The notes: generated by a model from the sequence alone, not told the origin. 64,000 nucleotides of DNA from Phylloscopus collybita (GCA_027886175.1 JAJNNQ010000009.1:11700501-11764500); one strand, 5' to 3'; numbered from the stretch's first letter, positions 12,641 through 26,877 are shown. Program-made: numbers and translations.

Positions 12641-12900
12641 CATCCATGTCGTAAAGCAGGCATAAAAGTAGTCCTGACTAAATCTGGTGGTGGCTAAATC
12701 TAGTCTTGACTAAAGTAGTGTGAGATGGAAAGGTAGTGGAGCATCACTAGGCAAACCACTTAATGCCCAGCCTCTGTCCATGCCCTTCAGTTGCCACTCA
12801 TTGTGCTTGGGACAACCACAAATGTGGCTTGTTGGCTGAGAAAGAAGCACCTTTCCTTTGTGCTCAAAGAGGAGTTATTTTCAAAATGTGGAAATTTTTC

Positions 12901-13348
12901 TATAGAATCATAGAATTTTTAATTTTAGAAAAGACCTCTAATATCATAGAGTACTACCTTTAACCCAAAGCCCCAGTGTTCACCACTAAACTGTGTCCCC
13001 AAGTGACACAACTATACCTTTTTCAAATACTTCCAGGAATGGTGACGCCATCACTTCCATGGGCAGCCTGTTCTGGTCCTTGAACATCCTTTTGGTGTAG
13101 AAATTTTTCATAATATTCAATGTAAACTTCCCCTGGTGCAATCTGATGCCATTTTCTCTTCTGTCACTAGTTACCTGGGAGAAGAGATCAACCTCCACCT
13201 GGCTGCCACCTCCTTTCAGGGAGTTACAGAGAGCGATAAGGTCCCCCTAAGACTCCTTTTCTCCAGGCCAAGCACCCACAGCTCCCTCAGTCACCTTTCA
13301 TAAGAGGAGGTCCAGCCCCATCACCAACTTTGTTGCCCTTTTCTGGAC
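12901..13348 (-). mobile_element. CR1 LINE 3' fragment, about 450 bp
   Basis: The plus strand reads as a reverse-complemented CR1. It starts with the degenerate terminal octamer (AGAATCATAGAAT), then CTCTAATATCATAGAG, TTCACCACTAAACTGTGTCCC, ACTTCCAGGAATGGTGACG, GGGCAGCCTGTTCTGG, a stretch equivalent to 'TTTCTTCCTAATATCCAA', and finally TTTTCTCCAGGCCAAGCACCC and TTGCCCTTTTCTGGAC. This covers the end of the reverse transcriptase region and the 3' untranslated region. Divergence is moderate. The element is 5'-truncated, as usual for CR1, and no intact frame survives. Confidence 0.92.
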
Positions 13349-15836
13349 AATAAATTCTTTCTATTTTCCTGCTTTTATGCTATTCATTACCACTGTGTCA
13401 TCACCTAGGTAGCAATGTGTGTCTCCTATGCAAAAGGATGCTGCTGATAACTCTGAATTTGATGAATTGAACATTAATTTTGCTTTCTTTTTATTATATT
13501 CTTTTTTTCTGGAGGAGGATATGCTGTACAAAAATTCATTAAGAATTTGGGATTTCCAAATGCTGTGATAAATAAGCAGGTCTGCAGAATATTCCTGAAT
13601 TTCTTCACCCTATTATTACTTGTTCTGTGATCTACAAAAGTGTTCTTCTGAAATACTGTTGATCCAGTAGTGCAGAGTAGTGCAGATTCAGTAGTGTAGA
13701 GTGCCCTGTAAAAGGCACAGCCAAAGACCAACTCATTTTTCACCTCTCCTTTGCATTTGTTCTGGAGAGGAGAAGAAAGAAAATTAAACAGAAAGAACGT
13801 AGAATGATTCCTATCCACATGTCTTTGAATGCAAATTATCTTTTGCAAGATGAAGAAGAGATTTTTACATCATTTTATGTAAAAGAAAGAAGCACAGGCC
13901 CAGTCAGGATATATACTAAACGAAACCTAAAAATTATTCCAGCACAAAAAAGCAAATCTAAATCTGCTAAAGTCTTTCTGTTGAATTAAAATAATATTTT
14001 TTGTTAATTAATTAATGCTAACTCTAAAATAGGTTTAGGTCCTATAGATTTGTCTTTTAAATAGACATTAAGGGTAAAAAGATAAAATGGAAAAGTGACA
14101 GAGAATTAACAAACAGAATTTTAGATCCCACAGACCACTGTTCAGACTATTAAAATAAACTGAAATACTGCATAATTTATGACATAGAGTTAAAATAATC
14201 GATTTCAAAAATTAAACAGAGTTGAAGGGTTGGTAGGAATTTATTAGAGTTGAGCAGCATATGGGACTTTTAAAGAAATTTATATTATGCTTTCTAGGGA
14301 ATGTTACTGAATTAAATTTAATGAGCAGAGAAAATGTACTCATCTGTATGGTTCCCAGTGATTGCAGGCAACCTGAGATGAAAGAAAAATAAATGGGCTT
14401 CTAGAAGTTCTAGTAATTTTTGCTTAGATTTGTCTTACTTTATTTCAGCCATCAAAAAAGACACAGCTCTAATCTGAAGTAGTCACCCAGGCTCACTCTG
14501 TAGTCAGTGGAGAGAAAGAGCTATCTCCAGAGAGCTATTCATTCTATCTTAACACAGATGAGATGAATTACCTTTTTTCAGTGTCCAGCTCTCTTCATTG
14601 AATACAGAGGAGTGTAGACGGTTAAGTTAGGCTAAGGACTAATTTATTTCTCCAGTTCTCTGAAGTGTAGATGTTTAGCGTAAGGATTGGTTTACAACAA
14701 TTCAAGGCTTTAAAATTTTTTGAGTCTAGGAGGCAATCCAGTGAGGATTTCATGGTTAGTGTCTCTGGTGGCATCAATACAGCATCTGTCATCAGGCCTT
14801 ACCTGGTAATTGTGTGTAACTGTGTACCTTTGTGGCTGCTATTTGAGCTGCTGCAAACTCAGCCAAATGCCTTCCATTGCAGAGTCTGACTTCTCCTTAT
14901 TGCAAATCCGTACGTTCATCTGGGCTGTCGTATAGCCTGTACCTGCAATGCCTTCTGATTTGGGCTATGGAACAGGTGACAGAAAGCACTTGGTTGAAAG
15001 CAAAGTGAAGAGTCCATGTGGCTCCTCCATCTGCTGCCTCGTGTTTCCTCCCTCCCTCACAGTACAGGTGCAGGTATGTTCATACAGGCTGTCGATGCAA
15101 ACCTCCTTCCCTATTTTTTTGTGTGCACCATGAAAAACAAAGATTACAAATGCTAGTCACTAACATTTATCAGTTACTTTATTTTTATTTTTATATCAGG
15201 TTTCACTTGTGGTGAGAAATCCACACTTCATCTGTTGGTGCTAATTAGCTTGTGTTGTGATCCCCACAGCAATATCACTTCTGAAGCATGTTTTTTAGGG
15301 AGTTGAGTGAAATGCCAGATGTCAGAAGTTCAGATTAAGACCAGTAATCCAAAACCTGAGATTTAGCCACCCTTTGATACCTTAACATTTCTGCTTAAGC
15401 ACCTGAGGATACTTAAGAAACCCAAACCTTCACCTTTAGTTAAATTGAGATTTCTAAATATCAGTGCTTTAATAGTCTTTAAATAAAAAATGACAGTGAA
15501 GCACAAATAGACTTTATTAAATCTGGCATATTGTGTTGATAGGGCAAACAGAGCAACACAAGAGCAAACTGAGACTGAAAAAAATCAAAAGATTTTCTGA
15601 GTAAAATGATTAAATTCTTTGCCTTTTCATCCTTTTCCTTCATGCACATGACTCAAATTCAGTATCACACATCAATATACTAGCAATTTTTTTAAAGGAA
15701 GGGACATATTGGTAGGCAGAAGGAATACCAATCTCTGTGAAAGAGTATTACAGCCCTTATTTTTAAAAGATGTCCAACATTATGCTTCAGGGCTAAAATT
15801 CTGTTCGTATTGGCAACTGGGGGGCTGGCAGAGACA

Positions 15837-15840
<4 letters not shown>

Positions 15841-15886
<46 letters not shown>
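15841..15886 (-). repeat. Poly(T) tract of 46 bases (poly(A) on minus strand)
   Basis: An uninterrupted run of 46 T. On the minus strand it would be an A tail, with the possible body lying at higher coordinates (15887 onward). That sequence is not recognised as a gene or SINE, and no target duplication is evident. The run also creates an artificial lysine stretch in a minus-strand open frame, which should not be read as a protein. Confidence 0.95.
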
Positions 15887-15888
<2 letters not shown>

Positions 15889-18800
15889 TTTGATCCAGCA
15901 TGGAACTTCTTACTTTGACTGCTTGGATTGCTGATGGTGCAACTTGAAAATTGAAGTAGAGAGAATTGAGGTTGTGGGGGGAAGAGGGGAGAGAAGGAAA
16001 AGAAATAACATACAAATTGAGTATGAAGTGTGGCAGTTGTGTAACAAATGAAAAAGGAAGCATAACAGGGTTGTCAGGAAGATGCTAGATGATTCTTCAC
16101 AGAGACAAATGCATCTATGAGAGATAAACTATCCTTTCCATTATCCCTTCCCTTCTCTTGTCCCACAAAACCCACTTATAGTTTGGTTTCAACAAGTATT
16201 ACAACTCTACAATTTTGATATGTCCACGAGGAAAATTGCCTCAGCAAGTGATTGTCTGGCCCAAGACTCATGTTTCCCACATCTCATTTAGATTTAGTGA
16301 TTTCAAAGTTATATAGCAATGGACTAGGAAAGCTAGTTTGTGCTTTTGTCCTCTGGGACTTCAAAAAAGATTTTCTTTGCACTGCATTTCTCCAGAAAAT
16401 CATCTGTCATCCTCTGCTATTAGTACTTGTTATGAACCACATACTCAATATGACACTCAAGAGAGAATTAATATATCTGAGATCCTTAAGCAAAATTTTC
16501 ATTGCCAAAGCTAAATTTCTGGGTTTAAGATGGAAGTTTTTCTTGTCCAAGTAGTTTAACTGCTAATTAGTACTGAGATCATGCTGAGTTGTTGTGGTTC
16601 ACAAAGTGTCTTTAAAAGATACCTGAGTAGAACTCTTGTGCCAGTGAAGATGTCTCTCTTTATTCATCTAGACTGGAATAGAAGGTTCCTTTGTTATGAG
16701 CTGCTATCAGTATCTGAGATAAATCATACATATACACAATAACTGAGCTAAATAGCACATACACACAAAGCAGTTTTGAGGATGCTCTTTACACTTCCTG
16801 TCAGAAGGAAGAGATCTCTGAAGAGATCTTTTTCCACAGCAGCAGTTTTGAACATATTCACAACTGACCTTATTTCCAGTGTCTTGACCTTATTTCTGAG
16901 ATCTATCATCAAGCATTAATTTATTTTATAGACCTTAAAAAAGCTTTAATAAATAAAAGTAAAAGCTTAGCAAAGCATAAGTGAAACTCTGTTTCACATT
17001 ATTATAGATGATACAGATCTGGTTTGGCTTTAGTTGTATGAATGGGAAATAAGATGACTGGAAATTGTTGTCAGGAGGGGGAATCAGAAATAACAGATGA
17101 TTTAGGACTTTTCACAGGAAAAAATTGAAAGGTATTTAAATTCAAAATAGATCAATAAGTTTCTTTTAATACCTAAAATAATTTTAAATCAATAAAACTT
17201 AAAATATGTGTATTTTTTTTGTCTTATGTGGTTGAAAATCGTATAATAATATTCACTTAAATAATTCGGAGTAAGAAAATAATTCTGCATTACAGACATG
17301 ATTATAAAGAGTTGCTGTGCTTTAAAATAGTATTTATCTTGCACTAAACTTATGTTCAGGAATAGGTTCTAGTTTCCATTGAGTTCAGTCCCCTGGGTCC
17401 TTGAAACCTGACTTTAAACTGAAGTTATCTGTCTTTCCAATAAAATAGTGATATTAGCAATATTTAAGTTAATATTTCAAACGTACAATACTCAGTGTAT
17501 TTCTTTTTTTTGTTTGTTACCCAGACACTCTGATTTTATACTACTTTTGCATGTAAACTGTCTGTTTTTATCTGCAGGGTACTACTCTTTATTTATCACT
17601 GTATTTGAGATTCTAATTTTAAGCGAAGATCTTTGTTAGCCTGAGAACCAGGCCTCTTTGGCAGCTGTTGATTCCCAAGTTTGATTGCAAGAGCCACTTT
17701 TGAAATAGAATTTCCATCAAGTTCATGACTTTACTGGTAATCTGTACGACCTCAAGTGACTTTATATTTCTTCTTTGGAAGCTCTTGGTTTAGCGCCTGA
17801 GACTTTAAAGAGCTAGTTGTAAAACTGGTTTTATTCCTTCTATTTTTTTTTTCATTCTATAAATAAGTTTTATGTTCATTTATGCGATTTTATTCATTCA
17901 ATTTATATATTTTATTTGTTTATTTTTTTCTCTTCCTTCAAAACTCTTGATCTGCATTACACCTGTTAAAATAATTTTAAAATTTATTTTTTTAGGGAGT
18001 ACTGTGAAAACAAATCTGGTTTTTTTTCCATTTTCAGCATAAATTCTGCCTTTAATTTGGAGATAATATTTGTCAAAGGGCATACTTTCTTCAGATATCC
18101 TTGGAGGGGACAATGGACCCTTATCATAAAATGCTGAAACAGAACCAGAAAAATCTTCAATGTGTGCAATGCCTATTTGCTAGCATTTACATTTCATGAC
18201 CTCCAGTAAAATGGAGATGGAAAATGCACACAGTAATCGCAGGTGTGTTGCAGTACCACTTGATTGTGGTGTTGCTTTGTTGGTTTATATGTCCCTTTCT
18301 TGGTTTGCCAAGAATATTGTCTAATATATCCATGCAATTCACACTTTATATGTAAAAAATATGTAAGTATTAAAATTACAAATTCAGAACTGTGTCAAGA
18401 AAGCTATTTTTGGGAAAACCCGCACACATAAGCAAAATCTATATTTAAAAGACTGTCTTCTCTTGCACAGAGGGGAAAAAGTCATAATGGTGACATTTGG
18501 TGTTGTGCAATAGGAAAAGTAGAAATAGGAGGAATGTACATAATCAGTCCCCTCATGGACTTAAGAAGAAACAGTGAATGCCAGTGACTATTTCAAAATG
18601 AGGAAAGAAGGGCAAGGATTGTCAATATGTGTAAAATTTATATGTGAAATAGGAACTGAACTATTCAGCCTTGTCTGGACCAAGTATCACACAAAAGTTA
18701 AGGATACCCTTAAAAAGAGAATGAAGGCATGGAACTCATGGTTTTTAAAGTCAGTGTATAGGCCTGATAATTTTCAGAACTTATATGTGCTGACATGCAG

Positions 18801-20362
18801 CTGGTGTAGCTGTACTGAGCATGTCACAACTCACAGCAGTGCTACCCACATTAGTAGGTAATACACTCAGTGCAACTACTATGCCAGTAAATTTGTAGGA
18901 TTTGTCTCATATTCTCGTACCTGGTGTAGATATGAGCCACTAGAAATGGCATGATTCCATATTTACTGAAACATGACTGGTATGGATCACTCATTAGAAT
19001 AAATGATGTCATGAAAGGCATCCATAAGAGAGAGAGAAAGGGATGTAGAAGAAAAAGCAGTAACAATGTAAGTTTCAAGAAAAATCTTATTGTTTAAGCT
19101 TTGATAAATCTACCAGTGACTTTGGTCAACTGCTGCTCAAAAGTCTCAGGCCAATAGGAGTTGAATGGCTCCTCGGCTCTAGTACTGGACATCAGTATTT
19201 AGATTATAGGAATCTGATTCTTATCACTAATGTTACCTGTTCTTGACAGCCTTGGATCTTTGAACAAGTTTTCATTGCAGCATTAGAAAGGTAAAATCCA
19301 GGATGAGACCTGATGTTTACTGAAGTCAGAAACCTGTTAAGAATGCTGTTAGGTTAAAGTGAAGGCATATTCTTTTGCATTCTTTTCCTTCATGTAAAAC
19401 TTACACTTTTAGGGAAATGGTAATGCCATGAATTCTCAAATTCACTCTGTCAGTTTTAAAAGGTCACTATTTATATTATTGACCACTGTACATTCCATAC
19501 AATTTACATCATGACTCTTCATAATTTCAGTTGTCACTCTAAGTGAAAGTATCTCAGACCTAACTGGCCTTTGATAGCTGTTAAATCTTGCATGTTGCAG
19601 GACTCCACTCAGACCATGTTCTCAAAAAGATTCAGGACTCTGTTTATAAAAACTTATTAAAATGCAGAGTTGAAAATATTGCCAACTTTTTAATTGTCAT
19701 ATTATTCTGTAAGAATTTAATGTCATTCTACACAGTTACACAAATGGACTGGTTTTCATTTGGAAGTAGAGTTTTGTGGTGTGTAGGCTGCTTTCCTGAA
19801 ATCTCTGTAGCTGTCAGGTTTTGTGTATCCTGTGTCCATGCTGCTAAGCAAAGGAGGGCCAAGAAGGGGCCATTAGTGTTCAGTCTAAATGCAAATGACT
19901 GGATCATGTCTAAGTATCTTAGGACTTTTCTCCCCTATAGAAGAGATGGCTTGAAAAGAGCTGGATGGAGAGAACTGAAACAAAGGCAATGCTGTCTAAC
20001 AGTGACATGATGCAGATGTTTGGGATCCATTCCTTCTTCCATTTGTGTATTTTGTTTTCTTACATTGCTTGCTCAACATTCTAATGAAATCAAAGTGATT
20101 TATATGTATAATTTATTATTGAGGTTTTTACTATTACATCTATTACAAAAAGAACAAAAATATTATAAAATCAAAGACGTAATTAACTTACTAGATCAAT
20201 GATTCCCATTAGTCACATCAGCAAATATAGTGGATAACCATTTTTGTTTTGATTATAGGGCTGTAGCTGAAAGATACTCCATCATTTTAATTCCCTCTTG
20301 ATGAGATTTAAGGAAGGACTCCCAGATACAGTGTTTTAAATCATGAGGGTGCTGATCTGGTG

Positions 20363-20380
20363 TATGATCTGTAGATCATA
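20363..20380. repeat. Perfect short palindrome, 8-bp arms
   Basis: TATGATCT, a two-base spacer and AGATCATA form perfect inverted arms. Confidence 0.9.
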
Positions 20381-23300
20381 AATTTACACTAGATTTTTAT
20401 TCTTAGAACATGAACTAAGGGATTAAAGCTTGCTGAATCCTCCAGAATAGAAAGTTTGTAAAGGAACTGTGAATGCTCCTTGATCTCTCAAGGAAGTTGC
20501 CTTTTAGAGTGTGGCCACTTGTTAAAAGGCATATAAGGCTGAATACCTCTTATCCTAGAAGAAAAAAACATTGTAAAGATGGACACTTTTGAAGGAAGAA
20601 GTGTAGGGATTTGAGGAGACAGGGTTGTAGAAGGAAAATGAGAACTTTTCAAGTCAAAGCCTTGAGGGTCCAGGAGCCATTAAAAAAAGTTGGCTTTATT
20701 TCTATTTATGATAAAAATCTGTGGTCATAGAGAGCTATGGAAATGGCATCATTTTAGTTCTATCATTGGTGTTCCTTTATTTCTGGTAAAAATCCAGTAG
20801 TATCAGGAGATCTCTGTGCAGTAGAGATGCATTATTTCATCCACAGATTTCCTGAACTATGTAACCAACACTTTCTCAGGAAAAATCAGATGAGAAAGCA
20901 GGCTATGGAACTTGGACAGGTGTCACTGTTACATTTTTGGAGGCTGTTAATATCCAAGTTGATGCCCAAATAGTCTGTATCCTTCCACTGCACAGTTTGA
21001 GTGTGTTTTGCTCAAAGCAGAATCACTTCACATTGAAAAATCACACATTGAGAGCGAAGCGGTAATATAGAGACAGTGTAGAGTAGTTATCATTTGTGAC
21101 AAGTTATAAGAAGCCAATGAGATAAAGTAACTGAGCCTTTTCTTTCTCCATAAATTCATACATATTTATGGAAAAAGGATGATTTTAAAGTTAATTCCAG
21201 TTTCATGGACTGTTTTGTTTATGTTGAGCTATAATCCTTACAGTTTTACGAAAGTACCTCATGCTGCGTCCCTTATTGTAAATCATCAGTGCCATCATTT
21301 CTATGAGACAAGTAAGACTAAGATTATCATACCCAATTGGTATCACGTGCCTTTGCTTTGCATCATTCATTTAATATATTTTCATTCGGGGTAGATTTTT
21401 TAGAAAGCTATTTCTTTAGTTGTAGTAAGTGTGGATATATGGTATGTTCATTTGAGCTTTTAAAGATGTTAGTAGAGAGAATGAGTATATAGGAAAGAAC
21501 AGTAGCACTAACTGTACAGTTTTAGTATAAAAATTGCAAGTAGGTCAAATAATTGCAGCAATTACCTTGGTTACTTAAAAGTAGGGAGATGGAAAATTGC
21601 ATAAAAATATTTGTCAGTTTAGAATGGGATGTGAGAGAAAATATCCAATCCAGTTTAAGGATAAAAAGGAATATGAAAAGGTAGAATACAGGAATAACTT
21701 GTCCAGAATCAAGCTTGGATACCAGTGATAAAATACTGAAGAAAAATATCATGGTAATGTCAGAGACTTAATGATCAGCAGCTCAGTTTTATTTCTAAAC
21801 TGAAGGTGGAATGGTGGAGGGTGACTGTGACACATGGGATGCACTTGTTTTTTTTTTGTGGTAAGTGCTCAGTGTGTGTCTAAGCTTGACCAGGCAAACC
21901 TGCTGTGATGTACTCTGCAGAAGGTTTGTGACAAACTCTGGAAGACTGGTGAGTGGAAAAGATGACACAGCAATTAAGGACCATCATCTTTTACTGCCTC
22001 AGAACTGCTGCTCCAGTGCCTTATATCAGTCGATTGTCTCCTTAGTCATAGCTTGAGCTGCTTTAAATATTCATCTTGCCTATGCAGAAGAAAGAAAGGA
22101 CTGCTTTTCTCAAAAAGAGAGCAGATTATCACTCCAATCTTGTAATGTTTTTAAAAGACAAAGATGCAGCATATTCCTTGGTTACCATGGCTAAGTCTGT
22201 GCTCCCTTGTTTTCTAAAAGAAGCCATAATGAGGAATTTAGAAAGCCGAGCAATAACTACTAAAAGGTGACTTGATACTTAGATGAAGATTATGCAAGTG
22301 TGAGTGTGGGCTCAGGCTGTGTAGGCATTGATGACAGGATCTAAAGCAAGTGCACTGCAGAGTTTTACGAGCTGAAGAAGGACACCGGTCCAAGGTCAGA
22401 GTTTGAGACCATGGATAATCAGACTGGATATTGGGACTGGGTTGTGCTTATCTTCATTTGAATGGCACCACTTGGTATTCTGGCTGTAGGCTTTTCCATG
22501 CCCTAGATACTGTAAAGATCAGGGATTGGTCCTAACATCCAACATAGAATATGGAGTTTTGTTTTGCTTCTTTTCTTCTGTTAAGGGAAATCTTTGGGTT
22601 TCAAAACATAATATGCAGAACTTTTTTGATCTTGAGACAAAAATTTCTAATATGCTTTATTTTCAGTTCACACCTTTGCATCTGAAATGTGGAGCCTTGT
22701 TTGGATCTTTAATCTGTAGAAGTTAAATCTGAGGAGGTTAAGAATGTTGAGAAGATTCACCAATCTTTTTAATTTACAAGCACACCAGAGACAAAGTGAA
22801 ATCCAGTCACATCAGGAAGGGAACTTCTTCTAAATTACACCCCTTGCACAGAAAGTGCAGTTGCAATTGGCATCCCACCCTCAAAGATCCATTAAACTGG
22901 ATGTAACAGAAGTTTACAGACACAGACATACAGTTGGTTGTGTGGGCCTTGGTGCATTAATGCATTTGATTCAAACACAGTAGGAGAAGGTTCCAGTTCA
23001 GGAAAAGAATTTACTTAAAATCATTTAGCTTTTTAGAGACCTGAATGTGCTGTCTTGGCATAAAACTTTGGCTTAATTTTTTTTTTCTTACTGTAATTTA
23101 GATAATTGTAGTAGAGATGCAAAAATATATTGACATTTTACAGAACACATGTCAAGAAAGAAAATACTACACAGATAAGTATTTTGCTTGCAAATTTAAA
23201 CGTGGTATTGAAGATTTTATTTTCCCAAAGTGGATCTGGACTTGAAGAACAAAGAAAGGAAAAATTATGTTAACCCACTGACCATTCTAACAGTAATTGC

Positions 23301-25476
23301 TCTCAATTATTTTTGTTATGAAGGATTTTTATTCTTACTGTATAGAATTTCATGTCAGTCAGGGATGCTAAAAGTTCACCAATCAAAATATTTTTTTTAA
23401 ATGAATTTTCAATATATGATTATATAAAATGTGGGATTTCTGAATTGTATACCTTTATCTCTAGTATTGTACACTGGATTAGAATGTGCACCCAAAAGGT
23501 TTTCTATTTTTCTTATGAAATATGAGTTCCCTATAGGAAAACATTTGAATATCTCCACCACGACCCAACTTATGAAGTGATGGAACAATAAGTAATTTTC
23601 ATTATTAAATGAGTTTATCTGCATTCTGTATAAGAATAGTACTTTATGTAGATAAAAAGACAACCTACAAAACATGTTGTGATATAGCAATATTACATAT
23701 GAGATATGGTTTAACATTGAAAATTTTATTTATTTATTCTTATTTCATTAGGCTGCTAAAATTAATGACAATATATTCAGATCAAACCAAAGTATGCAGC
23801 TTTTTACTAATACTATGCAATGATAGGAATAATAACTTAAAGAGCCAGTGAATATGCCAGTGAAATGGAAAAGAATATCAATATTTTTAAAAATTAATTA
23901 ATGAATCCTTATTGCCTCATTCTATCTTTGTTCTATTATAGATGCCTATTTTACTTCGCCTATTTCCTTGAATTCTCAGATATTCAATCTGCAGAAGACA
24001 ACTTTCCCCATTTCTAATCTAATGACTGCATTAATCACTTTTGCTGCATCTTCCTATATTGCACTGTTTATTCTAATACTTGAGTTATATGTTATGTAAA
24101 GATGAAAAAGCATTCCAATCATTGAATATTAGAAGGTTTTTTTAACCCTTATTTAACAAATTGTTTCATCTGGTGAGTCTACAATATATGACAGAGGAAA
24201 TTTGACAGTCAACTCAGCAAGATACCTCAAATTTGGCCTAGTACTCAAGGCATAATTCTTTTCATCCCTCTTGAAGCTGACACATGTATTGTATTTTTCA
24301 TGTTAAATTCTGGCTGACTGTTTACCCCCTGGTATCCCTGCCTTTGTTATTGCGAGGGCTCCAGGAGAGGCCCCCAGGAAAAAAGCAGTCACAAAATTTC
24401 TCTTGTACATATCTCTTTTAATTTTCCCAGACTCCTGCTACTATAGAAGATACTGGTTAAACACAAGAAAAAAGCCATTCTATTTGTTCCCCAGATAAAC
24501 ATAAGGAAACCCCCAGTATCAATTTGTTCTGTGCTGTAACACTGTCAAGATAAACATACAACTTGAATGAGGCAATTAACAATGCTCAAAAAATTACAGA
24601 GAAAATGTTTATCTTAATCAGAAAAGGCATGCATTTCCACCAAATACCTAATTTACACCTTATTCCTGAAACTGCAGCCACCAAAGGAACTAGACTGAAT
24701 TGACTGAATGTTTTGGGGGGAAAATACCCTGGTATCTGGTATGAGTGTCCTAGTGTAACTGCTTTGGCATTAGGAAGAACTGCAGAATATGATGCTGACT
24801 CCTGTGATTTAGCACACATATTTTTTTTTATCTTTCTGTCTCAATTAATGCAAGCTGTTGAAGGGATGATGCCAATATGAGGAGGATTTTCTAAGGATTA
24901 TGTTTAGTTAGACTTTCATAGCAAGACTAAATAAAATCTTGTGACACCAGGAATTCTGAGGCGATAAATTTGAAATGGGTCATTCCTCCATTTGCCCCCA
25001 TGAGGCAATGAAGCTCAGAGGGATGCTGTTAGAGCTCTACGTTTCACTGAAATTTGATTGTGTTAAATTTTGCATGGAGTTTATCCAATCCCTCGATAGT
25101 TTAATAGAAGTAGTTAATAGCTATTCCACTTGTTGGAAAATCTGAGTGTGCTGAAAATAAATATATTAAAACAAATGCTCAATTTTCACAGAAGAAGGAC
25201 TTTGATTATCTATTGTAAATCATTGCTTATCAGTGACATTGCTGATAATTGCTATACCTCCAGGTGACAAGTAATAATTTCTTTTTGAAAAATGAATGTT
25301 GGAAACCACTGTGTATTGTTTAGCAAATGCACAGCAGAGCAGTCTTCAAAAACTGAATTTTCATACAGTTCTAAGTTTATTGCACTACCTTTTGATTTAA
25401 GTTTTATTGATGGGTGAACAATTGAATGATTATCATCTTATTGTGATAATTCCTGTCTTCTCTATTTTGTTTCTAG

Positions 25477-25599
25477 CATTAAATCTCAAATCCATTTGGA
25501 GTGGAAGTTAGTATTATTATCACTGTTACCCAGGAAAAGCTGAAGGAAAGTGACTTGTCCAGCATAAGGACAAGAAATGGATGAATCAGAAATGGATGG
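25477..25599 (+). other. Candidate non-coding exon containing MIR sequence
   Basis: A strong polypyrimidine tract with TTTGTTTCTAG ends at 25476. A near-consensus donor (GGTAAGTG) begins at 25600. The 123-base interval contains stops in all three plus-strand frames, so if spliced it would be non-coding. A MIR remnant fills most of it, and MIR exonisation is a known route to new exons in amniotes. There is no transcript evidence, and isolated splice-like pairs occur by chance in DNA of this size. Confidence 0.25.
25508..25585 (-). repeat. MIR-like SINE remnant
   Basis: The plus strand matches the reverse complement of the MIR 3' half. It carries 'AGTATTATTATCACTGTTACCC' in part, then 'GCTGAAGGAAAGTGACTTGTCC'-type sequence and the 'CAGCATAAGGAC' block equivalent to the usual 'AAGGTCACAC'. 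Block order and spacing are correct. The copy is short and old. Confidence 0.65.
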
Positions 25600-26877
25600 G
25601 TAAGTGCATCAAATAATTATAGGTTTGGTTGTCTACTGGGACAAGATGTCTCCTTGTGCACAAGAGAGTGCAGAGGGGAAAATTCTATTTGTTTCATCTT
25701 AATTGTGCCATAGTGTAGATTATTGCTTAAGAAAAAAAGAAGCCATGCTGTGATTTAACAGCAAATATATAGATACAGAGTTTTGTTTTAAATATAGAGT
25801 GACTACAAGCTTGGCATTATTAAGCACAAACTTATTTATGGTGGTTTTATGCACCTATGATGTGCATCTGCCACAATCTACCAGTATTTTAACTGGGATG
25901 TTTTAAGAAAGAATCAAAATACCCTTTCAATTTTCTTAGGTTTTGTTTGGATGTTTATATATAAAAACAATATCCTAAATAATTGTGAAGTTTATGTCTT
26001 TATTATTGCAGATTTGAGTAAATGGGACACTGTTCTGAAAATGCAGTTTTCTGAGTTAATTAAGTGAAAGAAAATTTATCCTTGCTTCTGTTCTTTGCTG
26101 ATTTTCCTCTTGGTAAAATATTCAACAGCTCTCTATGAGAGCCACTCAAAGAGCACTGTGCCCCTTTGGCACAGACTAGTAAACAAGTCCCACAGAGCTT
26201 AGAAGATTATCAGCTGCTGAGGAAGCAGACGTTTGACTGTGAGCCTGTAGACATACTCAGCAGGGTGCATAAAATAGGGTAAAAATAATTGTGCCAATGT
26301 GTCTGGCTGAGAAACTCAAAATTCCAGAGAGTGAGAAAATAAACAAACATATGAGATGGAAAATTGCAGTAACATCAGAGTGAGGTGCTTTGTGGATGAG
26401 CTGCTTGAGAGTATATTTTTGCTGTTTGCAAAATTTTGCAGAGAGGAGCAAAAGAATTGTGTTGTGGATATATGACAGAGAAGAAAGAAAGGTAGGAAAA
26501 GACTTGTAACTGAAAGTTAAATCTGAAAGTATATTTAAAATTATTGTAGATAGGAGAGGGAAAGCAAAATAATGACATTGCTCTTCAATAGGTATGAAGC
26601 AACATAAAAGTCAGTGAACAGATTTATGTAATTTCTACCAGTACTTGTATTTATCCTTCCAAAACTCTAACCCCAGTATGAAAAGAATGACCTTATATCA
26701 ATTGTAAATTGTGAGAGGAAAAAAATTAATGAACTAAAAATAGTTAAGAAGTCACTTCAGGTTTTTATGTGTCTTGAGAAGATATGTTCCATAGCTTTTA
26801 CCTCATATACTGCAAAAGGTGTATGAGACTTCCCATGGCAGTACCTTTGAACCTCTAAACTTTACACTGGAGTAGAG
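25600..26877. other. AT-rich intergenic DNA, nothing recognised
   Basis: No supported feature. A small perfect hairpin (GCTCTC-TAT-GAGAGC) lies near 26128-26142. Open frames are below 70 codons. Confidence 0.6.

Larger units (their letters stand above)
13349..25476. other. Long AT-rich intergenic stretch
   Basis: About 12 kb without a recognisable gene or dispersed repeat. The clear structures are a 46-base T tract (15841-15886) and an 8-base-arm palindrome (20363-20380). A 140-codon open frame at 19588-20010 has no recognisable domain, signal or neighbour support and is within what chance gives in this length. A region near 15300-15420 has words reminiscent of old amniote repeats but could not be aligned. 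Confidence 0.6.

Noticed and set aside
15290..15425. Possible ancient amniote repeat
   Set aside because: Words like CTTAAGCACCTGAGG recall old families, but no ordered alignment could be made.
15692..16063. 123-codon minus-strand open frame with a poly-lysine run
   Set aside because: The lysines are encoded by the 46-base homopolymer. The frame is an artefact of low complexity.
19588..20010. 140-codon open frame on the plus strand
   Set aside because: No family resemblance, no splice or promoter context, and cysteine-rich composition without a regular pattern. Chance is the simpler explanation.
22178..22196. RFX X-box-like GGTTACCATGGC, with similar words near 39292 and 53444
   Set aside because: Single half-site matches are frequent by chance and have no supporting cluster.
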